Both the position numbers and the translations under genes were made by a program. Positions 52,283 to 61,865 of a stretch of 64,000 nucleotides of DNA are shown in pieces. The DNA lies in assembly GCF_016918735.1 (NCBI RefSeq), contig NZ_JAFFPR010000004.1:1-64000 (forward strand), read 5' to 3'. This DNA is from Leptospira abararensis (lineage in GTDB: Bacteria; Spirochaetota; Leptospiria; Leptospirales; Leptospiraceae). The first letter of the stretch is position 1, and each line of letters opens with the position of its first letter. The notes under the pieces were generated by a model. That model was not told the origin of the DNA, did no database searches, and saw only the letters and a program-made list of their open reading frames with translations.

Positions 52283-54156
52283 ATTGTAACCGAAGAAAGA
52301 TGTTGTCCGATCAATTTACGTACATCGAGAATTAATCCTGCATGACCATTCCCTAAAATGGTACAACCAGCGAGCCCATTGATATTTTTAAAAATAGGTG
52401 AAATGGGTTTGATCACAATCGATTGGTTGCCTAGAATTTCATCAAAAACAATCCCCATTTGTTTTTCGTGTGATTCGGTGACGATGAGGTATTTTTCTTT
52501 TAAGGTTCTCTCATTGTTTAAATCGGAATCTTTTCCGAATAATAAATTGATATCAACTATAGAAATTTGATTGGTTCTATATTGTATGCTATGGTTGTTT
52601 TTATAGAGTTCGTTGATCGGCTCGTTTGAAAGATACATAGATTCTTTAACATCGATTGATGGTAGAATGAAATAAGTATCAGCTTTGCGAACGACAAGTC
52701 CTTCGATGATGGCTAAAGTTAAAGGGACACGAATCAGAAAAGTAGTCCCTTGACCAAAAACAGAAAATACATCCACAAAACCTTTGAGAGTTGTGACATT
52801 TTTTCTCACCACATCTAAGCCAACTCCTCTTCCAGAGAGATCCGTGACTTCCTTTGCTGTAGAAAATCCAGGATGGAATAAAAAATCCCACACATCTTTG
52901 TCTTCAATAGTTTCCGATTCTGAATGATCAATGAGTCCAAGAGAGATTGCCTTATTTAGGATTCTTTCTCGGCTGAGTCCTTTACCATCATCACGTACTT
53001 CGATCCAAACCTCTTTTCCTGATTGGTTTGCTGTTAGTTGGATGGTTCCTTGGGGTTGTTTCCCCGCTTCTTTTCTTTCTTCGGGAGATTCTAAACCATG
53101 ATCAATGGCATTTCGAATGATATGGACTAGTGGATCATACATTTCTTCGATGATGGATTTATCAATTTCTGTGTCCTCACCAGTGATGAGTAGTTTTACC
53201 TGTTTCCCCGTTTTTTTTGCGGTGTCTCTTACGAGGCGTTCCATACGAGAAAAAATTCCTGCTATCGGAACCATACGAAGACTCAGTGTAATCTCTTGAA
53301 GGTTTCTGATTAGTTTTTTTAATTGTAATGCGGTCTTATGGAAATTTTCTAACTTAAGTTTGCTGATGTCTTGATGGTCTGTTACCATCGGTTCTGTGAT
53401 GACAATTTCTCCAACGATATCGAGTAAAGAATCTAACTTATCAGTATCAATGCGAATGTCTTTTTTTATGATGGTTTTCTTTTCGTTTTTTAAATTCTCT
53501 TCAGGTTTTGCAATTTTTTCTTTTGCTACATCTAAATCAGAGTTTTGAAACAAACCGAATTCTTCCTTTGGTTTAGGAGGGGAGTTGTCTATAAAAAGAC
53601 CAAATTCTTTTGTTGCTGCAGGTTCTTCTGAACTCGTAAACAAACCAAATTCTTCTTTAGGAGTTTCATTGGTTACATCATCGCCAAACAAACCAAATTC
53701 GGTATTCTTCTGAGGGGCCGATTCTTCCAGAACTTGCATTTGCAGAACTCGGATAGACTCATTCTTCTGATTCAATTTTTTTAAAAATTGGATTTGTTCT
53801 TCAGAAAAAAAATCACCACCCGATGGAGAGGATTCCTCATGTTCCACTAGTTCTTTTAGGTAATCAAGTGCAGTGATTAATAACTCGAGGGTATCTTCGT
53901 CTTGGTCTTCTGGGTTTTTTCGTAAATAATCTAGAAGATTTTCGGCAGCATGAGCCATTTTTACAATGGCAGTAAGCCCGAAAAAACCAGAACTTCCTTT
54001 GATGGTATGGAAATGTCTAAATAGAGTGTCAAGGAGATCCCTGTCTACGAGACTACCGTCTAATGTTGATTTCTCGAAATGGAGTAAATCCTTTTCGATG
54101 TTCTCAAGTGTTTCTCGCGCTTCTAGTAAGTATTCTAATACATCATCTCTTTCCAT
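52279..54156 (-). CDS. cheA: Chemotaxis histidine kinase CheA
   Basis: A 625-aa protein. The N-terminal Hpt (P1) domain carries His50 in FHTIKGSSGFF. A linker without a recognisable P2 domain (about 145-230) holds four copies of EFGLF at residues 153, 169, 184 and 199. P3 dimerisation starts near 233 (DIRIDTDKLDSLLDIVGE). P4 has HIIRNAIDHGLE, VRDDGKGL and DLSGRGVGLDVV. The P5 CheW-like domain follows. It phosphorylates CheY and CheB in receptor arrays. It is 3 bp downstream of cheW. Confidence 0.96.
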   Translation of the reverse strand: MERDDVLEYLLEARETLENIEKDLLHFEKSTLDGSLVDRDLLDTLFRHFHTIKGSSGFFGLTAIVKMAHAAENLLDYLRKNPEDQDEDTLELLITALDYLKELVEHEESSPSGGDFFSEEQIQFLKKLNQKNESIRVLQMQVLEESAPQKNTEFGLFGDDVTNETPKEEFGLFTSSEEPAATKEFGLFIDNSPPKPKEEFGLFQNSDLDVAKEKIAKPEENLKNEKKTIIKKDIRIDTDKLDSLLDIVGEIVITEPMVTDHQDISKLKLENFHKTALQLKKLIRNLQEITLSLRMVPIAGIFSRMERLVRDTAKKTGKQVKLLITGEDTEIDKSIIEEMYDPLVHIIRNAIDHGLESPEERKEAGKQPQGTIQLTANQSGKEVWIEVRDDGKGLSRERILNKAISLGLIDHSESETIEDKDVWDFLFHPGFSTAKEVTDLSGRGVGLDVVRKNVTTLKGFVDVFSVFGQGTTFLIRVPLTLAIIEGLVVRKADTYFILPSIDVKESMYLSNEPINELYKNNHSIQYRTNQISIVDINLLFGKDSDLNNERTLKEKYLIVTESHEKQMGIVFDEILGNQSIVIKPISPIFKNINGLAGCTILGNGHAGLILDVRKLIGQHLSSVTI

Positions 54157-54159
54157 GGA

Positions 54160-54663
54160 TTAATTTCCGGGAATATCCTTAATCAAATGCGTTTCTTCTT
54201 CTGTGAGTAACCTTTGTAAGTTGATTAGAATTTTTACAGTATCTCCCACTCTTCCTGTAGCATAGATAAATCTCGAAGATTTAGATTCCCCGATCTTTGG
54301 TGCTAAATCAATGTTTTCTTGAGGGATTTTTAAAACATCATTCACAGTATCGACGATAAGACCAAGGGGTAACCCGTCTAATTCAACCAGTAAAACACAG
54401 GTCCTTTCGTGATAAGGTTTGAATGGCATATCAAATCGAAGTCGCACATCCATTACAGGAATGATTTTTCCTCGTATGTTGATAACGCCTTTCAAAAAGG
54501 GAGCCGTACCTGGAATCGTGGTGATTGCCGGGAGAGCGAGAATTTCTGTTAGATGACGAACTTCAAATGCATAATCTCTATCTTCGAGACTAAAACAAAG
54601 ATACAGATCCTTCATGGTATCTTCGTCTGCATCTTCATCCCATGATTTTAAATGTTGGCTCAT
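54160..54663 (-). CDS. cheW: CheW coupling protein
   Basis: A 167-aa protein. The ATG at 54663, 8 bases after the receptor stop, is preferred; a longer frame would overlap the receptor. An acidic N-terminal extension precedes the CheW fold (LYLCFSLEDRDYAFEV, GTAPFLKGVINIRGKIIPVMDVR). It bridges CheA and chemoreceptors. Confidence 0.94.
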   Translation of the reverse strand: MSQHLKSWDEDADEDTMKDLYLCFSLEDRDYAFEVRHLTEILALPAITTIPGTAPFLKGVINIRGKIIPVMDVRLRFDMPFKPYHERTCVLLVELDGLPLGLIVDTVNDVLKIPQENIDLAPKIGESKSSRFIYATGRVGDTVKILINLQRLLTEEETHLIKDIPGN

Positions 54664-54670
54664 CGTTCGC

Positions 54671-56419
54671 CTACAAAACGATCCTTGGTCTTTCAACCCG
54701 AGTGAGGGCGGTCGATTTAGTACCGTCTTCTTTCAGTTTGAAACCCATAATGATTGAACGCATAATTTCCACTTGCCGTTTTAGAGTTTCGCTTGAGGCT
54801 GCGACTTCTTCAGCGGAAGCCGCGGTTGTTGAGGTAACGGTCGTTACTTGGTCTATGCCTTGTGTGATTTGTAAGACTGCAGATTTTTGTTCGTGAATGG
54901 AAAGAGCTAAATCTTTTGTTAAACTGCTCACATTGTCTGCACTTTCTGAGATTTTTCCTAGCACTTCTGCTGTTTTTTCTGTAGCTTCATTTCCTGATTT
55001 CACTTTTTTCATAGAAGATTCTATCAGGAGGGTTGTTTCATCTGCAGCACTTGCACTTTTTTGGGCAAGGTTTCTCACTTCTTCTGCTACGACCGCAAAT
55101 CCTTTTCCATGTTGTCCTGCTCTTGCCGCTTCTACTGCCGCATTGAGTGCAAGGATATTGGTTTGAAAAGCGATGTCATTAATGACTTTGTTGATTTTGG
55201 AAATTTGATCAAAGGAATTGCTAATTTCTCCCATAGCGGAAACCAAATCCTTCATTTTGGAATTTCCCTCAATCGCCTGTTTGGCGGTCGATTCAGAAAA
55301 CTCCGTCATCCTTTCTGCATTTTCTGCATTCGCTAAGAAACTATTGCTGATTTCGGTAAGTGTTGCCGAAATTTCCTCAACGGCGCTTGCTTGTTCACTG
55401 GCAGCTTCGGATAAGGAAGTACTTGCATCAGCCAATTGTTGGGCACCTAAGTCTACTTCTTGTGATGAGAAATATAATTTTTCTACAACATCGGATAAGT
55501 TAATGAGCATACGACGTAAACTTAATCCTAATTGGTCACGTTCTGATTTGAGAGTGACATCGGCACTAAGATCAGAATTGGCAATTCGTTCTAAATGTTC
55601 GGCCCGTTCTTTGATAAAAGTGACAAGCTCCATAAAAGCTTGTGAAAGTTGTTGGATTTCGTTTCCCTCTAAATTTTTTGCGGAAGCCGACCTTTTATGT
55701 TTGGTATCTAGGTCTACATCTAAATCTCCAATAGAGACAGTTTGTGCTACCTCCACAATTTTTTTCATTGGAGCAGCAATCGAATCAGAAAAGAAGATGG
55801 CGATGAGGAAAACCATAACGAAGGCAAGAATGACAACACCTGAAACAATCACTAAAGAACTTTTAAATTGTGCTTCTGATTTATGATATTCTTCTTTGGC
55901 AACCTTTAGTTGTACTCGAATCAAATCGTCCAAGTGGTGGGTGAGGGGTTCGAAGATTGGATACATATCTACAGTGACAAACTTTTCTAATTCCGCTTCA
56001 TTTCTAGTTTCGAGTAGTATCCTAAGTTGTTTGACACCAGCCTTGAGTGGGGGAAATTCTTTTTCCATCTGATCAATGATCTCTTTTTCTTCATGGACAA
56101 GATAGGTTCCTAAATACACTTTCCAAATCGCATCCGCTTTGGTTTCGGATTCACGTATGGATTCAAGAGCTTCCTCAACCGTGATCTTTTTAGCACGGAC
56201 TTTATTGGCTGAATCAACAATTCCAATGAGATAGGCATCAGATACTTCTTTGATTTGGCTAATCGGAACTACGCGGTCTTCAAACACAGTGTGAAGAGAG
56301 GCTAAAATTTGGCGTGCCGAATAGAAACTGGCACCAGCCACCACAATCATCAAGAGAATGGTTACCATAAAAGCCAAAAGTAATTTGACGCGAATCTTTA
56401 AATCATGAATCCATTTCAT
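54671..56419 (-). CDS. Methyl-accepting chemotaxis protein
   Basis: A 582-aa receptor. Span 1 lies at about 12-34, followed by a periplasmic four-helix-bundle type sensor (about 35-185), span 2 (about 188-212), HAMP and the signalling hairpin. The hairpin tip [21 protein letters not shown] is followed by [16 protein letters not shown]. Glu/Gln-rich heptads on both arms supply methylation sites. The ligand is unknown. It is the first gene of the chemotaxis operon. Confidence 0.95.
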   Translation of the reverse strand: MKWIHDLKIRVKLLLAFMVTILLMIVVAGASFYSARQILASLHTVFEDRVVPISQIKEVSDAYLIGIVDSANKVRAKKITVEEALESIRESETKADAIWKVYLGTYLVHEEKEIIDQMEKEFPPLKAGVKQLRILLETRNEAELEKFVTVDMYPIFEPLTHHLDDLIRVQLKVAKEEYHKSEAQFKSSLVIVSGVVILAFVMVFLIAIFFSDSIAAPMKKIVEVAQTVSIGDLDVDLDTKHKRSASAKNLEGNEIQQLSQAFMELVTFIKERAEHLERIANSDLSADVTLKSERDQLGLSLRRMLINLSDVVEKLYFSSQEVDLGAQQLADASTSLSEAASEQASAVEEISATLTEISNSFLANAENAERMTEFSESTAKQAIEGNSKMKDLVSAMGEISNSFDQISKINKVINDIAFQTNILALNAAVEAARAGQHGKGFAVVAEEVRNLAQKSASAADETTLLIESSMKKVKSGNEATEKTAEVLGKISESADNVSSLTKDLALSIHEQKSAVLQITQGIDQVTTVTSTTAASAEEVAASSETLKRQVEIMRSIIMGFKLKEDGTKSTALTRVERPRIVL

Positions 56420-56520
56420 AGTTTTACCCTAGAGGTGGACGGAAATATATTCAACGCATTGCGTAAGTCAAGTCTTTCCTAATCATAAAATGCAAAAAAC
56501 TGAATGAGTTAATATTCGGA

Positions 56521-57849
56521 TTAAAAGACTTTAGAATAACCTAAGCTAACATAAAATAAATGGGAAGGGATTTTTTGTAAGGTATAGGTTTCTCTAAGCC
56601 AGGTTTTTGCAATGGAATCACCTAGGGAATTCCCAGTATTGATACCTTCGATTGCATTTAGGATTGAGGTATTGTACGCACCATTAATACGAGAAGGGTT
56701 CGTTACTTTTCCATCTTCGGAACTCCGATTCCAGTGCGCTTTGTTCGGATCTCCCCCAGCATATCCATAATAATTATTTGTGTCCCAAAGATATAAGTCA
56801 GGGCGAAAGATATGAGCGAACTTAATAAAAAAATCACCGAAGAAGAACGAAGTGGATGTTGTGATGTCTTGGATTCCGTTTCGATTGTCCACAGCATTGT
56901 TTCCCATGGCGTAACCAAGATTGAAATGAGGCATAATTCGAAAGAATTGATCTTCTCGGAAGGTATAGGATCCACTAAGAGAAAGATAATTTTTACCAGC
57001 AAGGAGTCCTCCATTTTCTGTGGAATATTGTGTGTAATAGGAAATAGTCGGTTTTACACTTTTTAAAAAGGGAAGTTTCCAATGAAAAAAGTATTCATGC
57101 CAAACTAATCGACTGATTGAATCTGGGTTATTCGCATTGAACGCGTTATTCGGTCCTCCTGAAGCATAAGGATTTTGTTTTTGGGTTCCTGGGCTAAGTA
57201 GGGAGTTCGGGGTTTTTTGAAAGGTATTGTAAAACCAAATCCCAACGGCAAAATCACCAAACCGGCTGGGATCAAAATGGTAACTCATAGAAAAGAACAT
57301 TCCATCAGCTCGTTTGTTACCGTTAGGCTCCTTTTTTGGGCCAAACCCTTGGTTGGGACTATAACCTAAGCAAGGATCGGATGTTTCGCTTCCAGAAGAG
57401 ACGTGATCATGAAGGGAACCTACACAAGGGTCTTGGCCATAAGGATCAAAAAACTTTGCCTCTTCTCCCAAGTAGGAAGGACCAACCCCTCCAGGACTTG
57501 ATTGTAAAATGCGACGGTCTGAGTCTCTATCGTCTCGATTAGTTAGTTGGAAATTTCCAAAAAGTAAAAATTGGAATTTTTTTTCCGGAGACCAAATATT
57601 GATGGAAGGTTGGAGGGCCGGCGCATAGGTAAAACTTTGGTAAGCCGCACCATTCCTTCTACTTTGTCCCTCTCCTGCAAACGAATTTCCTCGCCAAAGA
57701 AAGTCCGATACAATTTCGGTATTGGTTTCGATGATGATTGGCTTTGGTTCCTCTGTTTTCGTTTGTGATCGTAGCGGAAAGGTAAGAGAGATAAATACAA
57801 ATAAAAAGCTAAGGTTTTGTCGGATAAAAAATGTTTTGGAATAAATCAC
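56521..57849 (-). CDS. Probable outer-membrane beta-barrel protein
   Basis: A 442-aa protein if it starts at a GTG (57849) behind AAGGAGG. Upstream of that the frame lies inside the preceding protease gene. A signal peptide-like stretch ends FPLRSQTK. The mature part has many aromatic beta strands, three or four cysteines near the middle (DPCVGS, DPCLGY) and ends YVSLGYSKVF, a C-terminal Phe typical of the BAM signal. No family is recognised. It overlaps the zinc-protease gene by 41 bases. Confidence 0.68.
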   Translation of the reverse strand: MIYSKTFFIRQNLSFLFVFISLTFPLRSQTKTEEPKPIIIETNTEIVSDFLWRGNSFAGEGQSRRNGAAYQSFTYAPALQPSINIWSPEKKFQFLLFGNFQLTNRDDRDSDRRILQSSPGGVGPSYLGEEAKFFDPYGQDPCVGSLHDHVSSGSETSDPCLGYSPNQGFGPKKEPNGNKRADGMFFSMSYHFDPSRFGDFAVGIWFYNTFQKTPNSLLSPGTQKQNPYASGGPNNAFNANNPDSISRLVWHEYFFHWKLPFLKSVKPTISYYTQYSTENGGLLAGKNYLSLSGSYTFREDQFFRIMPHFNLGYAMGNNAVDNRNGIQDITTSTSFFFGDFFIKFAHIFRPDLYLWDTNNYYGYAGGDPNKAHWNRSSEDGKVTNPSRINGAYNTSILNAIEGINTGNSLGDSIAKTWLRETYTLQKIPSHLFYVSLGYSKVF

Positions 57850-58834
57850 GAAATCTTCTGCCTCCTTCCTTTCTAATCGGGTCTTGTAATAGAGTTTCCG
57901 AACTTCCATACGAAGTAAGGATTACTTTGTATTCTTTTCCAAGTAAAAAGACATGAACGTATTGGGCAAAGGCTTCTGCATAAGTATCGTCTGCATTGGT
58001 TGCTGCATATAACGAAACAAATTGTGTATTGGTTAATTTTTTATAAAGAAATTTGCCTTCAGGAAATAAAGAAAGAGAAGGATTACTTTGGTAAAATTTG
58101 ATTTTATTCCTTTCGGGAAAAAAAGTAGCCTCATAAGGAGAATAAGTTTCAGACCACCAAATTCCTTCAAAGATAGGAAAACTTCGAAAGTCTCTTTGGT
58201 TTTCAGAAAAATCCGGGGCGTGGGCTTTGACAATTGATACAATATGACCTAACTCATGTAATATGATAAAACGAATGGCCGATTCTTTCGAGTTGGAGTC
58301 ATCCAAATGAATTTTGATATAATGTTCTTTGGATGGAAGGAATGCTGTGGATTCTTTTTTGGAAGCCCAATCATTTCCCCCATCTCCTAAAAGTTCAGAA
58401 TCTAAATAGATAATGCCGCCAACGGGTTTACCCGACTCGTTGCGAACGATTCCCGTAAGCCCAGTGGAGCCTAAGTTAGTTACAAAGTAAATTCCATACA
58501 CTAAAGAGTCAGCCAGTGCATTCACTTCTTTTGGTAAGTTTTTATAAATTTGATCTAGTTCTGCCTTCCAAGGAGAAAGATCCTTGGTTGGTCCGGGAAT
58601 GTCTTCAATTCCATCGATGGTATTGATTGCAACTAATGTATCCAATCGTTTGGAGTCCAAAGGATACACGCGTGTATTCCAAGTTCCTTGTAAGTGAGGA
58701 AGGTTCTTTGATTGTAAACCAATACTTTCTTTGGCCCAAACTGCATATGGGTTTTTGGGAAGAGTAAACGAACTTGGCGTACAACCCCAAAAAAGGAAAA
58801 GAAGTAAGGATATGAGGTAAGGATTCGATCGCAT
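57809..58834 (-). CDS. Zinc-metallopeptidase-like lipoprotein
   Basis: A 341-aa protein with a lipobox FWGC after a hydrophobic leader. The zinc site HELGH lies in RFIILHELGHIVSIVKAH, and a later Glu in TYAEAFAQYVHVFL could be the third ligand. The mid part is unclassified. The start is 19 bp from the divergent small secreted protein start. Confidence 0.72.
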   Translation of the reverse strand: MRSNPYLISLLLFLFWGCTPSSFTLPKNPYAVWAKESIGLQSKNLPHLQGTWNTRVYPLDSKRLDTLVAINTIDGIEDIPGPTKDLSPWKAELDQIYKNLPKEVNALADSLVYGIYFVTNLGSTGLTGIVRNESGKPVGGIIYLDSELLGDGGNDWASKKESTAFLPSKEHYIKIHLDDSNSKESAIRFIILHELGHIVSIVKAHAPDFSENQRDFRSFPIFEGIWWSETYSPYEATFFPERNKIKFYQSNPSLSLFPEGKFLYKKLTNTQFVSLYAATNADDTYAEAFAQYVHVFLLGKEYKVILTSYGSSETLLQDPIRKEGGRRFRDLFQNIFYPTKP

Positions 58835-58853
58835 TTGCCGATTGTATTTCTAT

Positions 58854-59195
58854 ATGAAAGGATTTGTTGGTCTATGCTTTTTTTTGCCAGGAATCCTTTT
58901 CGCCGAAATCAATCCGTGGAATTTACGACCCGATGTTCGTATTTTAACTAGAAAAGAAGTGTCCCATATTGTTTTGGAAAGTAGACCCGACCATTTTCGT
59001 GTCACTCTCATTGTTTCTGAGCGATTCCCCTACAATTATAAAGCCCTTTCTCACCCATTTTTCTTTCGGATGGAAGATGAGAAAAAAGCATTCGAACTTG
59101 CGAATCAAATGGACAAGTATTTGGATACTGGAAAAGCTTTCACCATCACCTTGAATGGATCAGAGATCCAAACTTTGGTATGGGGAGAACCCTGA
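58854..59195 (+). CDS. Small secreted protein
   Basis: A 113-aa protein starting MKGFVGLCFFLPGILFAE with a cleavable signal peptide; a TTG start 12 bases upstream is less likely. The remainder (INPWNLRPDVRILTRKEV, then two short beta/alpha units) matches no family I recognise. The TTG start of the phosphatase gene directly follows its TGA stop, so the two genes are likely co-translated. Confidence 0.65.
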   Translation: MKGFVGLCFFLPGILFAEINPWNLRPDVRILTRKEVSHIVLESRPDHFRVTLIVSERFPYNYKALSHPFFFRMEDEKKAFELANQMDKYLDTGKAFTITLNGSEIQTLVWGEP

Positions 59196-60563
59196 TTGAC
59201 ACATTCCTTTTATTTATACTTCAAAGAAATCTTTCGAAAACCTACAAGATCAGAATGGGAAATTTTAAAGTTAGTAGAAGCCCGTTATGATAAAGAATAC
59301 ACTTACTATATTTTTATCACACATATCATTGTTTATTCCTTACTGATTGCTCCCCCATTTTCTGAAATCCGGTTGGAAATTTTACCTTACCTACTTGGTG
59401 TTTCTATTGCTCGACTCATTTTACTTCTGCAATTTTATACAAAGAATGTTCCTATCCAAAGAGTCATTTATTTCAGTGGGTTTGTTGGTGATGGGTTAGT
59501 TTATCTTGTATTTATGTTAGGAATTCATTCCTTTCCTTCGCTTGGGAGTTTTTATTTACTAAATTCCTATTTGATGTCTTTTATTTTTCCAATTCTTTTG
59601 TATAGCACAAGGCTTGATCCTAAAGCTTGTATCTTAAGTGCATTTTATTTTTCTGTTTTGCATATCATTTATATCTTCAATCTTCCTTCGGTTGTATCTG
59701 ATCAGTTTTCTTTTTTTAGTAAGTATTTTTTGATCTTAGTTTATTGGGGAAGTGCAGCACTCGGAACCGTATTTGTTTTGAATAAACGAAAAGATACCAC
59801 GGATATGTACAATCTGTCCGAAGAAAAGAGATTTATGTTACATGAGTTGGAGCTTGCAAAAAAAGTGCAGGATGCACTCTTTCCGGGGAATATAAAAATT
59901 CCAAGTCTTGCTTTTACTTATTATCGCAAAAGTCCCAATGTGATCGGGGGAGATTTTTTTGATTTCGTACAACTCAGGGAAGGAAACGTGGGTGTGTTTT
60001 TAACCGATGTGGCAGGGCATGGAATTTCTTCGGCAATGGTTGCCTCCATCATGAAGGTACTTGTTTCTACCATTCCTTACCGTTTCAAAACTGCTCCCGC
60101 TAAACTGATGGATTATTTGGATGATCGTTTGACAAATGATCTCAATAAATACCATGCTTCCGCAATTTATTTATTCTTCGATTTCATTGAGAAAAAATTG
60201 ACCCTCGGAAACGCAGGACATCCGTATTTGATTTTGGCGCATAAAGGCGAGGACTACCAAGAGTTGGAAACCCAAGGCGCCATCCTCGGTTTTAATATTA
60301 AAATTCCACCGATCACAGAGAAAACTATGCCCATTTTTCCTGGAGATCGTTTTTTTATTTATACCGACGGACTCATTGAATCGACTGATTCCGAAGGAAA
60401 TTGTCTTGAAACCGAAGGACTCCTCGCACTTCTCAATCGCCATAGACATAGTGCAAATATCAAAGAACTCGAAATCAATCTTCTCACAGAGCTAAAATCC
60501 AACTACGGACTCGATAGTTTTTCTGATGACACAATGTTTCTAATCTTGGAAGTAGAAGAATAA
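59196..60563 (+). CDS. Membrane SpoIIE-type PP2C phosphatase
   Basis: A 455-aa protein with a TTG start behind GGGGAG. The N-terminal ~205 residues carry about six membrane spans. The C-terminal half is a PP2C/SpoIIE domain: ELAKKVQDALFPG, RKSPNVIGGDFFDFVQ, VFLTDVAGHGISSAMVAS, GNAGHPYLIL and FIYTDGLIES, with the metal-binding aspartates intact. These enzymes dephosphorylate STAS anti-anti-sigma proteins. The STAS gene at 29496 is a possible but distant target. Confidence 0.9.
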   Translation: MTHSFYLYFKEIFRKPTRSEWEILKLVEARYDKEYTYYIFITHIIVYSLLIAPPFSEIRLEILPYLLGVSIARLILLLQFYTKNVPIQRVIYFSGFVGDGLVYLVFMLGIHSFPSLGSFYLLNSYLMSFIFPILLYSTRLDPKACILSAFYFSVLHIIYIFNLPSVVSDQFSFFSKYFLILVYWGSAALGTVFVLNKRKDTTDMYNLSEEKRFMLHELELAKKVQDALFPGNIKIPSLAFTYYRKSPNVIGGDFFDFVQLREGNVGVFLTDVAGHGISSAMVASIMKVLVSTIPYRFKTAPAKLMDYLDDRLTNDLNKYHASAIYLFFDFIEKKLTLGNAGHPYLILAHKGEDYQELETQGAILGFNIKIPPITEKTMPIFPGDRFFIYTDGLIESTDSEGNCLETEGLLALLNRHRHSANIKELEINLLTELKSNYGLDSFSDDTMFLILEVEE

Positions 60564-60574
60564 GGAGAAATCAT

Positions 60575-61345
60575 TTGTCTTTTTTAGAGATTCAAATTAA
60601 ATCCAATTTTGCTTTGGTCACCATCAAAAGGCCAGAGGCCCTCAATGCACTAAATGATGTAGTGATCACGGAAATTGGAGCCATGGTGGATGAACTAGAA
60701 TCCAACCCTTCTGTTCGTGGATTCATTCTGACAGGTGAAGGGAAGGCTTTTGTTGCCGGAGCTGACATTGCTAAAATGAAAGAGTTCAACATTCGTGAGG
60801 GCCGGGCATTTTCGGAACTTGGCCAAACTGTTTTTCGTAAAATGGAACTTTCCAATCTCATTTCAATTGCTGCCATCAATGGATTTTGTTTGGGTGGGGG
60901 AATGGAACTTGCTATGGCTTGTGACATTCGTTATGCGGTTGCTTCCGCCAAATTAGGGCTTCCTGAAGTCACACTCGGTTTACTTCCTGGATTTGGTGGG
61001 TCTCAAAGACTTCCAAGACTGATTGGAGTCGGGCGCGCCACAGAACTCATTTTATCTGGTGATATGATCTCAGCTGAAGAAGGATACAGATTGGGACTGA
61101 TTAATAAAGTCATAGATCCTACTGAACTTTTAAACGAATCCGAAAAAACCATCACTACTATCCTGTCTCGGGGACCTAACGCGATCAAGGCGGCAAAAAC
61201 TGCCATTCGTCAAGGACTAGAAACCAATATGGAAGGTGGTTTGGAGTGGGAAAAACAACTTTTTGGTGGCCGGTTTGCGGACGAAGAAACCAAAGAAGGC
61301 CTTTCTGCCTTTTTAGAAAAAAGAAAACCAAACTTCAAAGGTTAA
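60575..61345 (+). CDS. Enoyl-CoA hydratase/isomerase family protein
   Basis: A 256-aa crotonase. It starts at TTG behind AAGGAG. Oxyanion and active-site blocks are GKAFVAGADIAKM and NGFCLGGGMELAMACDIRYA; the two catalytic Glu positions appear in LPEVTLGLLPGFGG and GMELA. It probably hydrates 2-enoyl-CoA in fatty-acid breakdown. It lies 11 bp after the phosphatase gene. Confidence 0.9.
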   Translation: MSFLEIQIKSNFALVTIKRPEALNALNDVVITEIGAMVDELESNPSVRGFILTGEGKAFVAGADIAKMKEFNIREGRAFSELGQTVFRKMELSNLISIAAINGFCLGGGMELAMACDIRYAVASAKLGLPEVTLGLLPGFGGSQRLPRLIGVGRATELILSGDMISAEEGYRLGLINKVIDPTELLNESEKTITTILSRGPNAIKAAKTAIRQGLETNMEGGLEWEKQLFGGRFADEETKEGLSAFLEKRKPNFKG

Positions 61346-61349
61346 TGTG

Positions 61350-61814
61350 ATGAAAATACGGATTGGAATTCTACTTGTTCTTCTGACTTTTTCTGTTTGT
61401 AAACAAGCAGAATCCTTTCCGTCTCAAACCAACACACCAGAAATTTTATTTGGTAGTGTTGCCGACCGGGCTTTAAAATTAGAAATTGCCAACACTCCTT
61501 CCACAAGGGCCACGGGTCTTATGTACCGAACGAAACTAGGCGAAGATGAAGGAATGCTTTTTGTTTTTCCTCGCCCTGATTTTTTAAGTTTTTGGATGAA
61601 GAACACTCTGATTCCCTTATCTATTGGTTATTTTTCAGAAGATATGCGTCTTTTAGAATCATTCGATATGAAACCAAACCAAACAGAAGAAGTTTACAAC
61701 GCAAGAAAACCGGCCATGTACGCTTTGGAAGTCAACCAAGGTTGGTTTGCAAAACACAAAATAGGCAAGGATGCTGTCCTCACATTGGAAAGAAAGGTAA
61801 GCGCTCGCGATTAA
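61350..61814 (+). CDS. DUF192 lipoprotein
   Basis: A 154-aa protein starting MKIRIGILL with lipobox FSVC. The body matches DUF192: LEIANTPSTRATGLMYRTKLGEDEGMLFVF, then FWMKNTLIPLSIGYF and a C-terminal KIGKDAVLTL. The function of the family is unknown. It lies 4 bp after the crotonase gene. An in-frame GTG one codon earlier is an alternative start. Confidence 0.85.
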   Translation: MKIRIGILLVLLTFSVCKQAESFPSQTNTPEILFGSVADRALKLEIANTPSTRATGLMYRTKLGEDEGMLFVFPRPDFLSFWMKNTLIPLSIGYFSEDMRLLESFDMKPNQTEEVYNARKPAMYALEVNQGWFAKHKIGKDAVLTLERKVSARD

Positions 61815-61865
61815 AAAATTTCTTTTTACTTGAATCTCGAACGCCCTTGGTTACTATTTTAACCC

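Noticed and set aside
55218..55886. A 222-codon frame antisense to the chemoreceptor
   Set aside because: It is complementary to a well-supported receptor gene, and its Ser/Ala-rich composition is a by-product of that coding sequence.
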